A DNA stretch of 27,506 nt, taken from NCBI GenBank assembly GCA_002439555.1, contig DJOC01000035.1, positions 1,251 to 28,756 of the forward strand. Direction: 5' to 3'. Below, one piece after another: positions 15,878 to 23,033 of the stretch (position 1 is its first letter; each line of letters opens with the position of its first letter). A program made the position numbers and the translations under genes. The notes beneath the pieces are model-generated. The model worked only from the letters and a program-made list of their open reading frames with translations. It searched no databases and was not told where the DNA came from. This DNA is from Caryophanales bacterium UBA6448 (GTDB lineage: Bacteria > Bacillota_I > Bacilli_A > RF39 > UBA660).

Positions 15878-16765
15878 ATCAATATCAATTAATTCGTATG
15901 AAGTACTTCCAAGACCTAAACTTTCAGCATAAGGAAGAATATGTCTTCCACATCTTGTATCAATTCTTTCTTTAATTAATTTAGTTCCTTCTTCATTAGT
16001 ATTCCAAATCATATCTATGAAAGCTTGATCGTTTGCCACAGGGTCAAGTGAGGCCACAATTCCTAAATCGCTTATTACTGGATCACCTTGATTTTTATCA
16101 CAATCACAATCAACAGAAATATCATTCATAACTGTGATATAAAGAATTTGCTTGTTATTATCTTTGATATAATCGCTTACAGCATTTGCAGCTTCAGCCA
16201 TTGATTCAATGAAATCTTTTTGTTCATATTTTACGTTCCAAGCATCTGGAAGTTTTTCAGTTTGACCACAACTATGAATATATGCTTTACCACTTCGTGA
16301 GGCAATACCAATAGATTGATTTTTTAAGTTTGCTCCGAAGCCACCCATTGCGTGTCCTTTACCGTGAGCAAGGTTAATAATTGTATCATAATTTTCAAAA
16401 TGAGAACCAACTATATCATATTTTAAATGTTTTCCTTTTTTAACAGGAATTTTGATTTCTCCGTCACTGTCCATAATATCAACTTCTGCATAATCAGTAA
16501 ATCCGTGTTTTTCAGCAGTTTTTAAATGCTCCTTCGTATGCTCTCTTTTACCAGGGTAGGCTGTGTTACATTCAATAATTGTTCCATTAACCATTTTTAC
16601 AAATGGAGCAATAAGTTCTTTCTTTAAGTAGCCTTTAGAGCCATCTTCTCCAGTTGAAACTTTAACACCAACTTTTCCTTTAAGAGTTACTCCTAAAGAG
16701 TTAAATATTTTAATAAGTGAATCACTATTTATTTCTTTAGTAAAATAAACTTTTGATTTTTCCAT
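15869..16765 (-). CDS. DUF362 domain protein
   Basis: 298-aa protein. The DUF362 pattern is clear: GKVGVKVSTGED near the start, NLAHGKGHAMGGFGANLKN in the middle, and CDCDKNQGDPVISDLGIVAS then LDPVANDQAFIDM near the end. Many DUF362 proteins also carry a ferredoxin domain with paired CxxCxxC motifs; none is seen here, so this is the short form. The biochemical role of DUF362 is not established. The start was set to ATG 16765, 9 bases after AAGG; the in-frame ATG at 16774 touches that site. It is divergent from the paralog pair at 16881 and has its own terminator. Confidence 0.85.
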   Translation of the reverse strand: MEKSKVYFTKEINSDSLIKIFNSLGVTLKGKVGVKVSTGEDGSKGYLKKELIAPFVKMVNGTIIECNTAYPGKREHTKEHLKTAEKHGFTDYAEVDIMDSDGEIKIPVKKGKHLKYDIVGSHFENYDTIINLAHGKGHAMGGFGANLKNQSIGIASRSGKAYIHSCGQTEKLPDAWNVKYEQKDFIESMAEAANAVSDYIKDNNKQILYITVMNDISVDCDCDKNQGDPVISDLGIVASLDPVANDQAFIDMIWNTNEEGTKLIKERIDTRCGRHILPYAESLGLGSTSYELIDIDKM

Positions 16766-16827
16766 ATACACCATCCTTACATATTAATTTTCTCACAATT
16801 TTTAAATTAATACAATTCCTACATTAC

Positions 16828-16856
16828 TTGACCAATTAAATTATTTATACTATAAT
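16828..16856 (+). promoter_or_regulatory. strong promoter for the tandem paralog pair
   Basis: TTGACC (16828-16833), 17 bases, TATAAT (16851-16856): one of the best matches to the sigma-A consensus in the window. A GGGGG ribosome binding site (16871-16875) follows before ATG 16881. Confidence 0.75.
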
Positions 16857-16880
16857 AATCACAATATCAAGGGGGTTACT

Positions 16881-17729
16881 ATGCAAAAATATTTTGATAT
16901 TTGGGAATACGAAGAAATTAAAAAAGTAATGGATTATGATATGGTTACTGCGAAAAATAAATGTGAAATTTATATGCAAAAATACCCGGAAGATCATTTC
17001 GCAAGACTATTATATGCTAATATACTTATTACTGTTGGTGATATAGCCTTTGCTAAAGAAATTATTGAGTCCTCTTTAGAAAATGCCTATAATGATTCAT
17101 CATTTTTAATAGAAAAAATTAAAATTGAGGGTTTAATAGATAATATTAAATTATACAAATTAAGAATACTTGGTTTTGAAAGTAAGTATGAAGATGCTTA
17201 TGAATTTCTAATGAATAATAAAAGATTAATAAAAAAATTTGATCTTTATGGTTTTGTTAGTTTTCTTAATTTTTATCTAGGAAAGATAAATGTTAAAGAC
17301 CGCTCTGCCTTAACATATGCTTTTAGACAATCTTATGAATATCAAAATGATGATTTTTTAGACCATGTTTCTAAACACTTGTATAAAGAAAATGCTAATT
17401 TATCTGATGCAGTTTTTGCAGAAAGTTTTCCTTTTAATGAAATTCTTAACGAAGTTGAAAAAAGTTTTGATAAAAATAAAAGATTATTTTATGGACTATG
17501 GACTGACAAATATATTTTTAAATTTAATGACTGCGGTATAGCAAATGGTAAATATGTTGACTATTTTGAGGTGGTGTGCATACATGATACATTTAATATT
17601 ATTACGATGTATCCAATGGATGAAAATAAAAATTTTTCTTGTGCTGACCTAAATTATTTACAACAAGGAAAAGAAAGCTCAAGAAAATTAAGTCAAATAG
17701 ATAAATTTAATATGAGGTATAAAAGATGA
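16881..17729 (+). CDS. TPR-like protein of unknown function, paralog A
   Basis: 282-aa soluble protein. The N-terminal half looks like helical TPR-type repeats (AKNKCEIYMQKYPEDHFARL, LLYANILITVGDIAFAKEII). The C-terminal domain, from about residue 175, shares a distinctive motif set with the next gene: VFAESFPFNEIL, TDKYIFKFNDCGIANG, DYFEVVCIHDT..IITMYP, and a basic end SRKLSQIDKFNMRYKR. I do not recognise the C-terminal domain. The stop (TGA) overlaps the next start by 4 bases (ATGA). The two proteins have about equal length and the same plan, so this is a tandem duplication that has diverged. They may form a heteromer. No catalytic motif can be named; the conserved Cys-Gly and His are candidates. 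Confidence 0.75.
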   Translation: MQKYFDIWEYEEIKKVMDYDMVTAKNKCEIYMQKYPEDHFARLLYANILITVGDIAFAKEIIESSLENAYNDSSFLIEKIKIEGLIDNIKLYKLRILGFESKYEDAYEFLMNNKRLIKKFDLYGFVSFLNFYLGKINVKDRSALTYAFRQSYEYQNDDFLDHVSKHLYKENANLSDAVFAESFPFNEILNEVEKSFDKNKRLFYGLWTDKYIFKFNDCGIANGKYVDYFEVVCIHDTFNIITMYPMDENKNFSCADLNYLQQGKESSRKLSQIDKFNMRYKR

Positions 17730-18556
17730 AGTTTGTAAATTGTTATAATAAATTAGAAATTGATAGAATTAATGATTTAGTAAAAACAAATCCTTTACTT
17801 GCAAAATCAGAAATAGAAAAATATTTAGCAAAATATCCTAATTATGATTGGGGATATGTAATGCAAGCAAATATTTTGATTGTTTTAGGGGAAGTTCAAA
17901 AAGCTAACGAAGTTTTAAATGCCTTAGAGGAAAAAGTAAAATCCAATAAAAGATTAAGCAAAGAATTACGTGAGTTATATATTTCAAAAATAACTTACTT
18001 AAGATTAAGAATTTTAGCATATAATAGAAACTATGATATTTTGTATAATTTCTTTTCTAAAAATACGGAATTTATTACCAAAGAAAAATTAGCCACCGAA
18101 TGGCTTTATACTAGAATAGTTACAGGTAATTTAAATGGTGAAAAATTACCAGGGTATTTAGCTAATCAAATAGCAAATTATAATGAAGTTTATTTTAAAA
18201 ATCATATTCAAAAACATTTTGGCGTAAAAACGCAAGATAATTCTGTTTTTAGTGAAAATTTTCCACTTGAAAAAGTATTAGAACATTTACCTAATTATTT
18301 AGAACAACCTGGACTTTTTTATGACTATTTTACAGATAAATACATTTTTAAATTAGATGGATGCGGCTTTGCAAGTGGAATAGATACAGATTTATTCGAG
18401 GTAATTACTATTCATGGAACAAATCAAATTATTAATATGTATCCCACTTTGGAAGGCACATATACAAATAGTATTGATTTAAATCCAATTCTTAATAAAG
18501 GTTATTCGAGAAAAATAAGTCAAATAGATAAATTTAATCAAAGATATAAAAGATAA
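17726..18556 (+). CDS. TPR-like protein of unknown function, paralog B
   Basis: 276-aa partner of the previous gene, starting within its stop codon (ATGA at 17726-17729). It has the same order of parts: helical repeat-like N-terminus (SEIEKYLAKYPNYDWGYVM, QANILIVLGEVQKANEVL), then the shared C-terminal domain: VFSENFPLEKVL, TDKYIFKLDGCGFASG, DLFEVITIHGT..IINMYP, and SRKISQIDKFNQRYKR. Identity is high in the C-terminal motifs and low elsewhere. The final basic motif SQIDKFNxRYKR being kept in both argues that it matters, perhaps for binding RNA, DNA or a partner; this is inference. No ribosome binding site stronger than GAGGT (17713-17717) is seen, so translation may be coupled to paralog A. 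Confidence 0.75.
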   Translation: MKFVNCYNKLEIDRINDLVKTNPLLAKSEIEKYLAKYPNYDWGYVMQANILIVLGEVQKANEVLNALEEKVKSNKRLSKELRELYISKITYLRLRILAYNRNYDILYNFFSKNTEFITKEKLATEWLYTRIVTGNLNGEKLPGYLANQIANYNEVYFKNHIQKHFGVKTQDNSVFSENFPLEKVLEHLPNYLEQPGLFYDYFTDKYIFKLDGCGFASGIDTDLFEVITIHGTNQIINMYPTLEGTYTNSIDLNPILNKGYSRKISQIDKFNQRYKR

Positions 18557-18577
18557 AAAAAGTAGCGTTTGCTACTT
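18554..18577 (-). terminator. intrinsic terminator of the CPWC thioredoxin-fold gene
   Basis: GCTACTT (18571-18577) and AAGTAGC (18560-18566) form a 7-bp stem with a 4-base loop. The A run at 18555-18561 gives a T run on the minus strand only, so it mainly ends the minus-strand gene; plus-strand transcripts from the paralog pair get the hairpin without a T run. Confidence 0.65.
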
Positions 18578-19190
18578 AATCACAATCAGCAGTACATGCT
18601 GATTTTTCATTTACTTCATTAATCATTTTAACAAGTTTTTCTCTCATAGGTTTAAGATCAGCACTTTGCCAAAATTCTTCAGCTGAATCATATTTTTTAT
18701 TGTCCCAATATCTAGTATCATCAAATTCGACAACTTTACCTTCTTTTACAGCAATTAAACTTGGAGCATATATTCTTTCGTTGCCTTCATCATCATATCT
18801 TAAAAATCCTTTTAAAAGTTTAACCATTTCTTGATATTCTTCAGTATTATTTTTTCTATCTTCATAAATATTGAAATAATATACTTTTTCTAAACCTTCT
18901 TTTTTAGCAATTTCATTAATTATTGGAACATAGCCTCTACACCAAGGACATTCTGGGAATCCTAAAAATACAAGTCCAGTACCATTTTTTAATATTTTAT
19001 TAATTTCCTCGATAGTTCGATATGTAAAAACATTATCTTTAGAAATTTTATATTCCTCCGCAAATTTAACTTTTTCTTCATCAACATTTTGATTATTGTT
19101 ATTCTTTTTAAATACCAAAAATAAAACCAATCCAACAATCAGTAATAAAACTACTATACTAGATATTATAATTATTTTTTTCTTTTTCAT
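18576..19190 (-). CDS. membrane-anchored thioredoxin-fold protein with CPWC motif
   Basis: 204-aa protein with a basic N-terminus and one membrane segment (about residues 6-27), an Asn-rich linker and an extracellular thioredoxin-like domain. The redox motif CPWC is at residues 81-84, after a beta strand (GLVFLGFPECPWC), and a likely cis-proline is in YAPSLIAV. The extreme C-terminus has another Cys pair (CTADCD). It resembles bacterial thioredoxin-like proteins that reduce or oxidise exported proteins. I preferred ATG 19190 to the adjacent ATG 19193, since GGAGG sits 6 rather than 3 bases away. It is convergent with the tandem paralogs, and divergent from 19328. It may work in the same thiol pathway as the CPYC protein at 1918-2511, but they have different anchors. 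Confidence 0.8.
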   Translation of the reverse strand: MKKKKIIIISSIVVLLLIVGLVLFLVFKKNNNNQNVDEEKVKFAEEYKISKDNVFTYRTIEEINKILKNGTGLVFLGFPECPWCRGYVPIINEIAKKEGLEKVYYFNIYEDRKNNTEEYQEMVKLLKGFLRYDDEGNERIYAPSLIAVKEGKVVEFDDTRYWDNKKYDSAEEFWQSADLKPMREKLVKMINEVNEKSACTADCD

Positions 19191-19298
19191 CATTTTCCTC
19201 CTACAAAATAATTTTAATATATTTTTATTTGATTAACAATATTTTTTTGTTGAGATTACTAAACTGTTAGTTGAATTATTTATTTTAATATTATTTTA

Positions 19299-19307
19299 TG
19301 ATAAAAT
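19299..19307 (+). promoter_or_regulatory. extended -10 promoter for the 19328 gene
   Basis: TGATAAAAT is an extended -10 ending 20 bases before ATG 19328. The -35 region is T-rich without a clear hexamer. Confidence 0.45.
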
Positions 19308-19327
19308 AGTTAATATAAGGAGGACTA

Positions 19328-19912
19328 ATGGAAAAGAAAAATATTTTAATTACGGGTGCTGTTGTATTAACTATACTTTTACTAATGATTTTTATTTCAC
19401 TAAAGAATAAGAAAAAATATGATTTTGGAAACAATCAAGTTACAAATAATACTCAAAGTGAGGTGCCACCTAAAGAAGATAATTTTGGTAAAAATGATAC
19501 ATTTAATATTTCAACTGAATCGGGTAGTGTAGATGTTCTTGGCTACATATCAATTGAAAAAATGGAATCTTACGAAACTGATGAAACTAATGACTATGTA
19601 TTTTTTAATTTAATTGATACAAAAAGTACTGATTTTAAGACTTATTTAGATAGTTTATCTGGTAATACTTTTGGTGGTAATAATAAAATAGGCTTAGGAT
19701 GTACTGATAATGAAAAAATTTATTATTTCAACTCTTCGGATGGAAAAGAATTAGAAAGTTATGAGATTAGTGAGACCTCTTCGAAAAGAATATTAGATTC
19801 CACAGAAAATAATCCTATTAAATTAAGATTAACAAGACTTGAATATAATGGTGGAACTTCTGCCCCAAGTTGCTATAGTCATATTACTAATGTTGAAGTA
19901 ATAAGTGAGTGA
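19328..19912 (+). CDS. membrane-anchored extracellular protein, unknown function
   Basis: 194-aa protein with one N-terminal membrane segment (about residues 7-24), an Asn/Gln/Pro-rich linker (about 34-58) and an acidic extracellular domain of about 135 residues. Two Cys (in GLGCTDNE and APSCYSH) could form a disulfide. No known domain is recognised. AAGGAGG lies 5 bases before ATG 19328. The next gene begins within a few bases of the stop, so the two form an operon. The layout is that of a single-pass surface protein; function unknown. Confidence 0.7.
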   Translation: MEKKNILITGAVVLTILLLMIFISLKNKKKYDFGNNQVTNNTQSEVPPKEDNFGKNDTFNISTESGSVDVLGYISIEKMESYETDETNDYVFFNLIDTKSTDFKTYLDSLSGNTFGGNNKIGLGCTDNEKIYYFNSSDGKELESYEISETSSKRILDSTENNPIKLRLTRLEYNGGTSAPSCYSHITNVEVISE

Positions 19913-19914
19913 AA

Positions 19915-20166
19915 ATGATAAGAGCAATTTTTGAGATACTTAAAGGCATAAATAAAACACTTGATGGAATCGAAGAGAAAAAAGAAAAGAATCGTTTAGG
20001 TGCACTCGAAGAAGAAATGGATATGTATGGACTTGATGAGGATGAAAAAGAGCTTGTAAGAAAAGGTGAGTATGATCCTTGGGACTTTGATCCAGATAAT
20101 CCTTTCGAAGAGGATGATTATTATAATGATGATATGGATTATGATGATGACGATGATGAATATTAA
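19915..20166 (+). CDS. small protein with very acidic tail
   Basis: 83-aa protein. The first 30 residues form an amphipathic, basic helix (RAIFEILKGINKTLDGIEEK); the rest becomes strongly acidic, ending in a tail made almost wholly of Asp, Glu, Tyr and Asn (DDYYNDDMDYDDDDDEY). No membrane segment or known domain. I chose ATG 19915, preceded by GAGTGA; an in-frame GTG at 19909 overlapping the previous TGA is the alternative. The GAT/GAC repeats that code for the tail also contribute one arm of the terminator. Acidic tails of this kind can bind metals or basic proteins; any role here is a guess. I do not recognise the family. Confidence 0.6.
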   Translation: MIRAIFEILKGINKTLDGIEEKKEKNRLGALEEEMDMYGLDEDEKELVRKGEYDPWDFDPDNPFEEDDYYNDDMDYDDDDDEY

Positions 20167-20180
20167 GTCATCTTTTTCTT
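20146..20180 (+). terminator. possible terminator after the acidic-tail gene
   Basis: GATGAC (20146-20151) pairs with GTCATC (20167-20172), 15-base loop containing the TAA stop, followed by TTTTTCTTT (20173-20180). The stem is short, so strength is uncertain. Confidence 0.5.
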
Positions 20181-20208
20181 TGCAAATAATACTACTTTAT
20201 TATATAAT
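20180..20208 (+). promoter_or_regulatory. promoter for the ASCH-Nudix gene
   Basis: TTGCAA (20180-20185), 17 bases, TATAAT (20203-20208). It starts at the end of the preceding T run; ATG 20226 follows 17 bases after the -10. Confidence 0.65.
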
Positions 20209-20225
20209 TTTTTTAGGTGGTATGT

Positions 20226-21062
20226 ATGATATATAGAATGAAACTTCAAAATGAACCTTTTAGTCAGATAAAGGAAGGAACTAAAAAAATAGAAATCAGA
20301 TTAAATGATGAAAAAAGAAAATTATTTAAAATAAATGATTATATAGAATTTACAAATATTACAACTTTAGAAATAATGTTTGCTAAAATTACTAATTTAT
20401 ATTATTTTGAAAGTTTTGAAAAAATGTTTAATCATTTTGATAATTCAATTTTAGGTGGTGGTAGTTATAAAGAAATGTATAATTATTACTCTAAAGAAGA
20501 GGAATATAAATATGGGGTTTTAGGTATTGAGATTGAAATGCTTCCAAAAATTAATCAAGTTATCCATAATGAAGATAAATTAACATTGAATGATGCAAAT
20601 CGAGTTACTCGAAGAGCAAAACTTATTGTGGAAAATAGTAAGGAAGAAATTTTAATATGTCATATGGGAGTAAAATATTTTTTAATTGGTGGACACGTTG
20701 ATAATGATGAAAGTGATGAAATGTGTTTAACTAGGGAAGTTGCCGAAGAGTCCGGAATTACATTAAATTTTTCTAACATTTTACCAATAGCATCCTCAAA
20801 TTATATAAATAAAGATTACCCTGAAGAAGGCACTATTACCTATACAAATTCAAATTATTATGCACTTGAATATGATTTAGTACCAAACATTGAAATGCAA
20901 AATTTAACAGAGGAGGAAATAAAAGAAAATTTTGAGTTAATGTATATTCCAAAAACTGAAGTGATAAACTTTTTAGAAAAAAATAAAGAAACTTGTCAAA
21001 GAAAAGGTACATTGAGTGATACAATAATGGCAATAAAAGTGTATTTAAATCTTCAAAAATAA
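20226..21062 (+). CDS. ASCH domain - Nudix hydrolase fusion
   Basis: 278-aa cytosolic protein of two domains. Residues 1 to about 105 match the ASCH fold of the YqfB type (MKLQNEPFSQIKEGTKKIEI, RLNDEKR, INDYIEFTN), a small RNA-binding-like beta barrel. Residues about 125-275 are a Nudix hydrolase with a perfect Nudix box GX5EX7REUXEEXGU from G156 to I178 (E162, R170, E171, E174, E175). Nudix enzymes split nucleoside diphosphates linked to another group. ASCH proteins of the YqfB type act on modified cytidine (N4-acetylcytidine), so the fusion may handle modified nucleotides or RNA; this is inference. ATG 20226 follows AGGTGG (20215-20220); an in-frame GTG at 20217 overlaps it. Single-gene unit with its own promoter. 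Confidence 0.85.
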   Translation: MIYRMKLQNEPFSQIKEGTKKIEIRLNDEKRKLFKINDYIEFTNITTLEIMFAKITNLYYFESFEKMFNHFDNSILGGGSYKEMYNYYSKEEEYKYGVLGIEIEMLPKINQVIHNEDKLTLNDANRVTRRAKLIVENSKEEILICHMGVKYFLIGGHVDNDESDEMCLTREVAEESGITLNFSNILPIASSNYINKDYPEEGTITYTNSNYYALEYDLVPNIEMQNLTEEEIKENFELMYIPKTEVINFLEKNKETCQRKGTLSDTIMAIKVYLNLQK

Positions 21063-21080
21063 AATTTATCGTGCTATAAT
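21052..21080 (+). promoter_or_regulatory. extended -10 promoter for the 21097 gene
   Basis: TGCTATAAT (21072-21080) is a perfect extended -10; TTCAAA (21052-21057) is 17 bases upstream of the hexamer. It begins inside the end of the ASCH-Nudix gene; the leader to ATG 21097 is about 10 bases. Confidence 0.6.
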
Positions 21081-21096
21081 TACTATGGGAGTAGTT

Positions 21097-22104
21097 ATGA
21101 AGAAGATGAGTTTAACATATAGTGAATTTTTAGATAGTTTATCAAAAGAGGAAATTGAACGTATTTTAATTTTTTTTAATATTAAATTTAGAAAAAATAG
21201 TAAGAAAGAAAATTTAGTTAAAATTCTTAACAATAGTGCGGAAGATATTACTAAATATTCTTTTAATTTATTTCAAAGTGATGAACTTGCTAACTTGAAA
21301 TTAATACTAAAAAATAATGGACATATTAAACCAAGAACAAATTATTTACTTTTATATTTTCTTAATAATTTAAATAAAAAGGGAATAGTAAAAAAAGTTA
21401 ATGATGATGAATTTTATATGCCAAAGGATATTCAAAAGTATTTTAAATCTCATTTAAAAGATAAAGAATCTTTAAAAATAATTAAATCTAATACTAAAGA
21501 ATATAATTTAATTATGGGACTTTTAAACACTTACGGAGTACTTTCTTATGATAAGTTTTATGAAATGTTTAATAATATTATTCCTTGTGATAAAGAATCA
21601 TTATTTGAAAGACTTATGGTTTTAACAGATTTTTATGAAGAGTTTGAACTTTATTTTTCTAAAAAAGAAAATTATGTCTGTAATAAATCATTTCTTAATG
21701 AAAAGGGTATTCAGTTAAAAGAAATAAAAAAATATGTTAATAAAAAATCTAATTATAAAACATTTAGTTCAAAAGAATTAACTAATATGTTCAGTTATAA
21801 ATATATGAGTAAATTTAAATCATTTAAAAAGATGATGTCATTTGTAAAGAGTAATTATTATTTAGATGAAAAGGATATAAAAGTATTTTATAAATATGTA
21901 ATTGTTCCATATTTAAATGATGTTCAAATTGACAATCCTTCCAAAGAGGAAAATTTATCAAAGAATATTGATAAGTATTTTGAATATAAAAATGCAAAAC
22001 ATAAAAATAAATTTATGGATTTAGTAAAAGGTATTATTAATGAAGCCCCTATGTGGAAATATAATGGTTATAGTGAAATTGAAAAGGAAAAAGGTATAAT
22101 ATGA
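21097..22104 (+). CDS. hypothetical protein, possibly nucleic-acid binding
   Basis: 335-aa, Lys/Asn-rich soluble protein. The first 50 residues (YSEFLDSLSKEEIERILIFF, NSKKENLVKILNN) look like a short helix-loop-helix of the SAP/Rho-N type, which binds nucleic acids; this is a weak call by eye. The middle part has helices that may form winged-helix units (GIVKKVNDDEFYMP; TYGVLSYDKFYEMFN). The end, EAPMWKYNGYSE, is reminiscent of other hypothetical proteins of Bacillota. ATG 21097 is preceded by GGGAG; the in-frame ATG at 21085 overlaps it. The next gene overlaps by 4 bases (ATGA). Function unknown. Confidence 0.65.
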   Translation: MKKMSLTYSEFLDSLSKEEIERILIFFNIKFRKNSKKENLVKILNNSAEDITKYSFNLFQSDELANLKLILKNNGHIKPRTNYLLLYFLNNLNKKGIVKKVNDDEFYMPKDIQKYFKSHLKDKESLKIIKSNTKEYNLIMGLLNTYGVLSYDKFYEMFNNIIPCDKESLFERLMVLTDFYEEFELYFSKKENYVCNKSFLNEKGIQLKEIKKYVNKKSNYKTFSSKELTNMFSYKYMSKFKSFKKMMSFVKSNYYLDEKDIKVFYKYVIVPYLNDVQIDNPSKEENLSKNIDKYFEYKNAKHKNKFMDLVKGIINEAPMWKYNGYSEIEKEKGII

Positions 22105-22469
22105 AACAAATAAAAAATTTGCCACTTTATTTAAGTGTCTTTGTGTTAGTAGCATTTTCAGTTTTTTACTTTGTGTCCGTTAATAAATATAGTTATGCAT
22201 TTTCTTATGATGAAGTAAAAGAATCATTAGCTCATCAAGAAAGACTTATTAAAAAATGTGCTGAAGTTTATGCTGACAGTAATAAAGACTTATTTGATGA
22301 AAAAGAAACAATTTATATAACAATTGATGATTTGGTGAAAATAGGTTTACTTCCTACAGAAAATGGAAAAATATATGAAGCGGGTAGTTCAGTAAAAGAG
22401 ATTAATGACAAAAAAATAAGAATAACTTTAAGTGATGGAAAGTATGATATCAAGATATTAAATGATTAA
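22101..22469 (+). CDS. small membrane-anchored hypothetical protein
   Basis: 122-aa protein with an N-terminal membrane segment (about residues 8-27) and an exported domain of about 90 residues. The exported part has a helix (YDEVKESLAHQERLIKKCAE) followed by a short beta region with YITIDDLVKIGLLP, a layout seen in pilin-like pseudopilins and small anchored proteins; there is no prepilin peptidase motif, so I do not call it a pilin. It overlaps the previous stop (ATGA at 22101-22104) and is probably translationally coupled. Single Cys. Function unknown. Confidence 0.65.
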   Translation: MKQIKNLPLYLSVFVLVAFSVFYFVSVNKYSYAFSYDEVKESLAHQERLIKKCAEVYADSNKDLFDEKETIYITIDDLVKIGLLPTENGKIYEAGSSVKEINDKKIRITLSDGKYDIKILND

Positions 22470-22502
22470 GTGTAAACAAAGTGTCAAAAAATTACAAAAT
22501 TG

Positions 22503-22532
22503 TTGCACTAAGTAGTAAAAATTGGGTAATAT
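22503..22532 (+). promoter_or_regulatory. promoter for rpoZ
   Basis: TTGCAC (22503-22508), 18 bases, TAATAT (22527-22532), with ATG 22557 24 bases on. This places rpoZ as its own unit. Confidence 0.45.
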
Positions 22533-22556
22533 ATTATTGTAAGGAGCTGATTAAAT

Positions 22557-22769
22557 ATGATTTATCCATCAATAGACAAATTACTTAATATAGTTGATTC
22601 TAAATATATGCTAGTTCACGTTGCCGCTAAAAGGGCTAAACAAATGCTAGAATATTATCATTATCAATTAGATAAAAATGAGTATGTAAACAAGAAACCT
22701 TTAGGCCGTGCCCTTGAAGAAATTGAAAAAGGTATGGTTCACGTAATAAAAAAAGAAAAAAAGTCTTGA
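22557..22769 (+). CDS. rpoZ: DNA-directed RNA polymerase subunit omega
   Basis: 70-aa omega subunit, which helps RNA polymerase beta-prime fold and assemble. The family pattern is clear: YPSIDKLLNIVDSKYMLVHV, AAKRAKQMLEYY, then KKPLGRALEEIEKGMVHV. Length is normal for Bacillota. AAGGAG lies 10 bases before the ATG, a rather long spacing. In many Bacillota rpoZ follows gmk; here it stands alone between a hypothetical membrane protein and tRNA-Ala, with its own promoter. The stop (TGA, 22767-22769) overlaps the -35 box of the tRNA promoter. Confident assignment. Confidence 0.9.
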   Translation: MIYPSIDKLLNIVDSKYMLVHVAAKRAKQMLEYYHYQLDKNEYVNKKPLGRALEEIEKGMVHVIKKEKKS

Positions 22770-22794
22770 TTATCTGAAAAATCTATGATAAGAT
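22766..22794 (+). promoter_or_regulatory. promoter of tRNA-Ala
   Basis: TTGATT (22766-22771), 17 bases, TAAGAT (22789-22794) with an extended TGA before the -10. It starts 13 bases upstream of the tRNA 5' end. Confidence 0.65.
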
Positions 22795-22807
22795 AATTAA
22801 GTCTTAT

Positions 22808-22884
22808 GGGGGATTAGCTCAGCTGGCTAGAGCATCTGCCCTGCACGCAGAGGGTCGCGGGTTCGAATCCCACATCCTCCACCA
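22808..22884 (+). tRNA. tRNA-Ala(UGC)
   Basis: Complete cloverleaf with CCA encoded at 22882-22884. Acceptor GGGGGAT pairs with ATCCTCC and includes the G3:U70 wobble, the alanine identity element. D arm is GCTC/GAGC; anticodon stem TCTGC/GCAGA with loop CCTGCAC gives anticodon UGC; T loop is TTCGAAT. The T stem GCGGG/CCCAC has a C-A mismatch at 50:64. Own promoter and terminator. Confidence 0.95.
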
Positions 22885-22896
22885 AATAGACATTTT

Positions 22897-22920
22897 AGTC
22901 CGTAAATACGGGCTTTTTTT
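22897..22920 (+). terminator. terminator of tRNA-Ala
   Basis: AGTCCGT (22897-22903) pairs with ACGGGCT (22908-22914; one T-G wobble) around a 4-base loop, followed by a run of T to 22920. Confidence 0.85.
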
Positions 22921-22981
22921 GTGCCAGCAGAGCAATATTTGTTACTAAGATGAATATAAAATATTTATTGATTTAAAATAA

Positions 22982-23010
22982 TTGTATTATTAATTATTTT
23001 TTGGTAAAAT
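22982..23010 (+). promoter_or_regulatory. extended -10 promoter for the 23034 gene
   Basis: TGGTAAAAT (23002-23010) is an extended -10; TTGTAT (22982-22987) is 17 bases upstream of the hexamer. Confidence 0.45.
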
Positions 23011-23033
23011 TATTATTGAAAGTAGATGATTAT

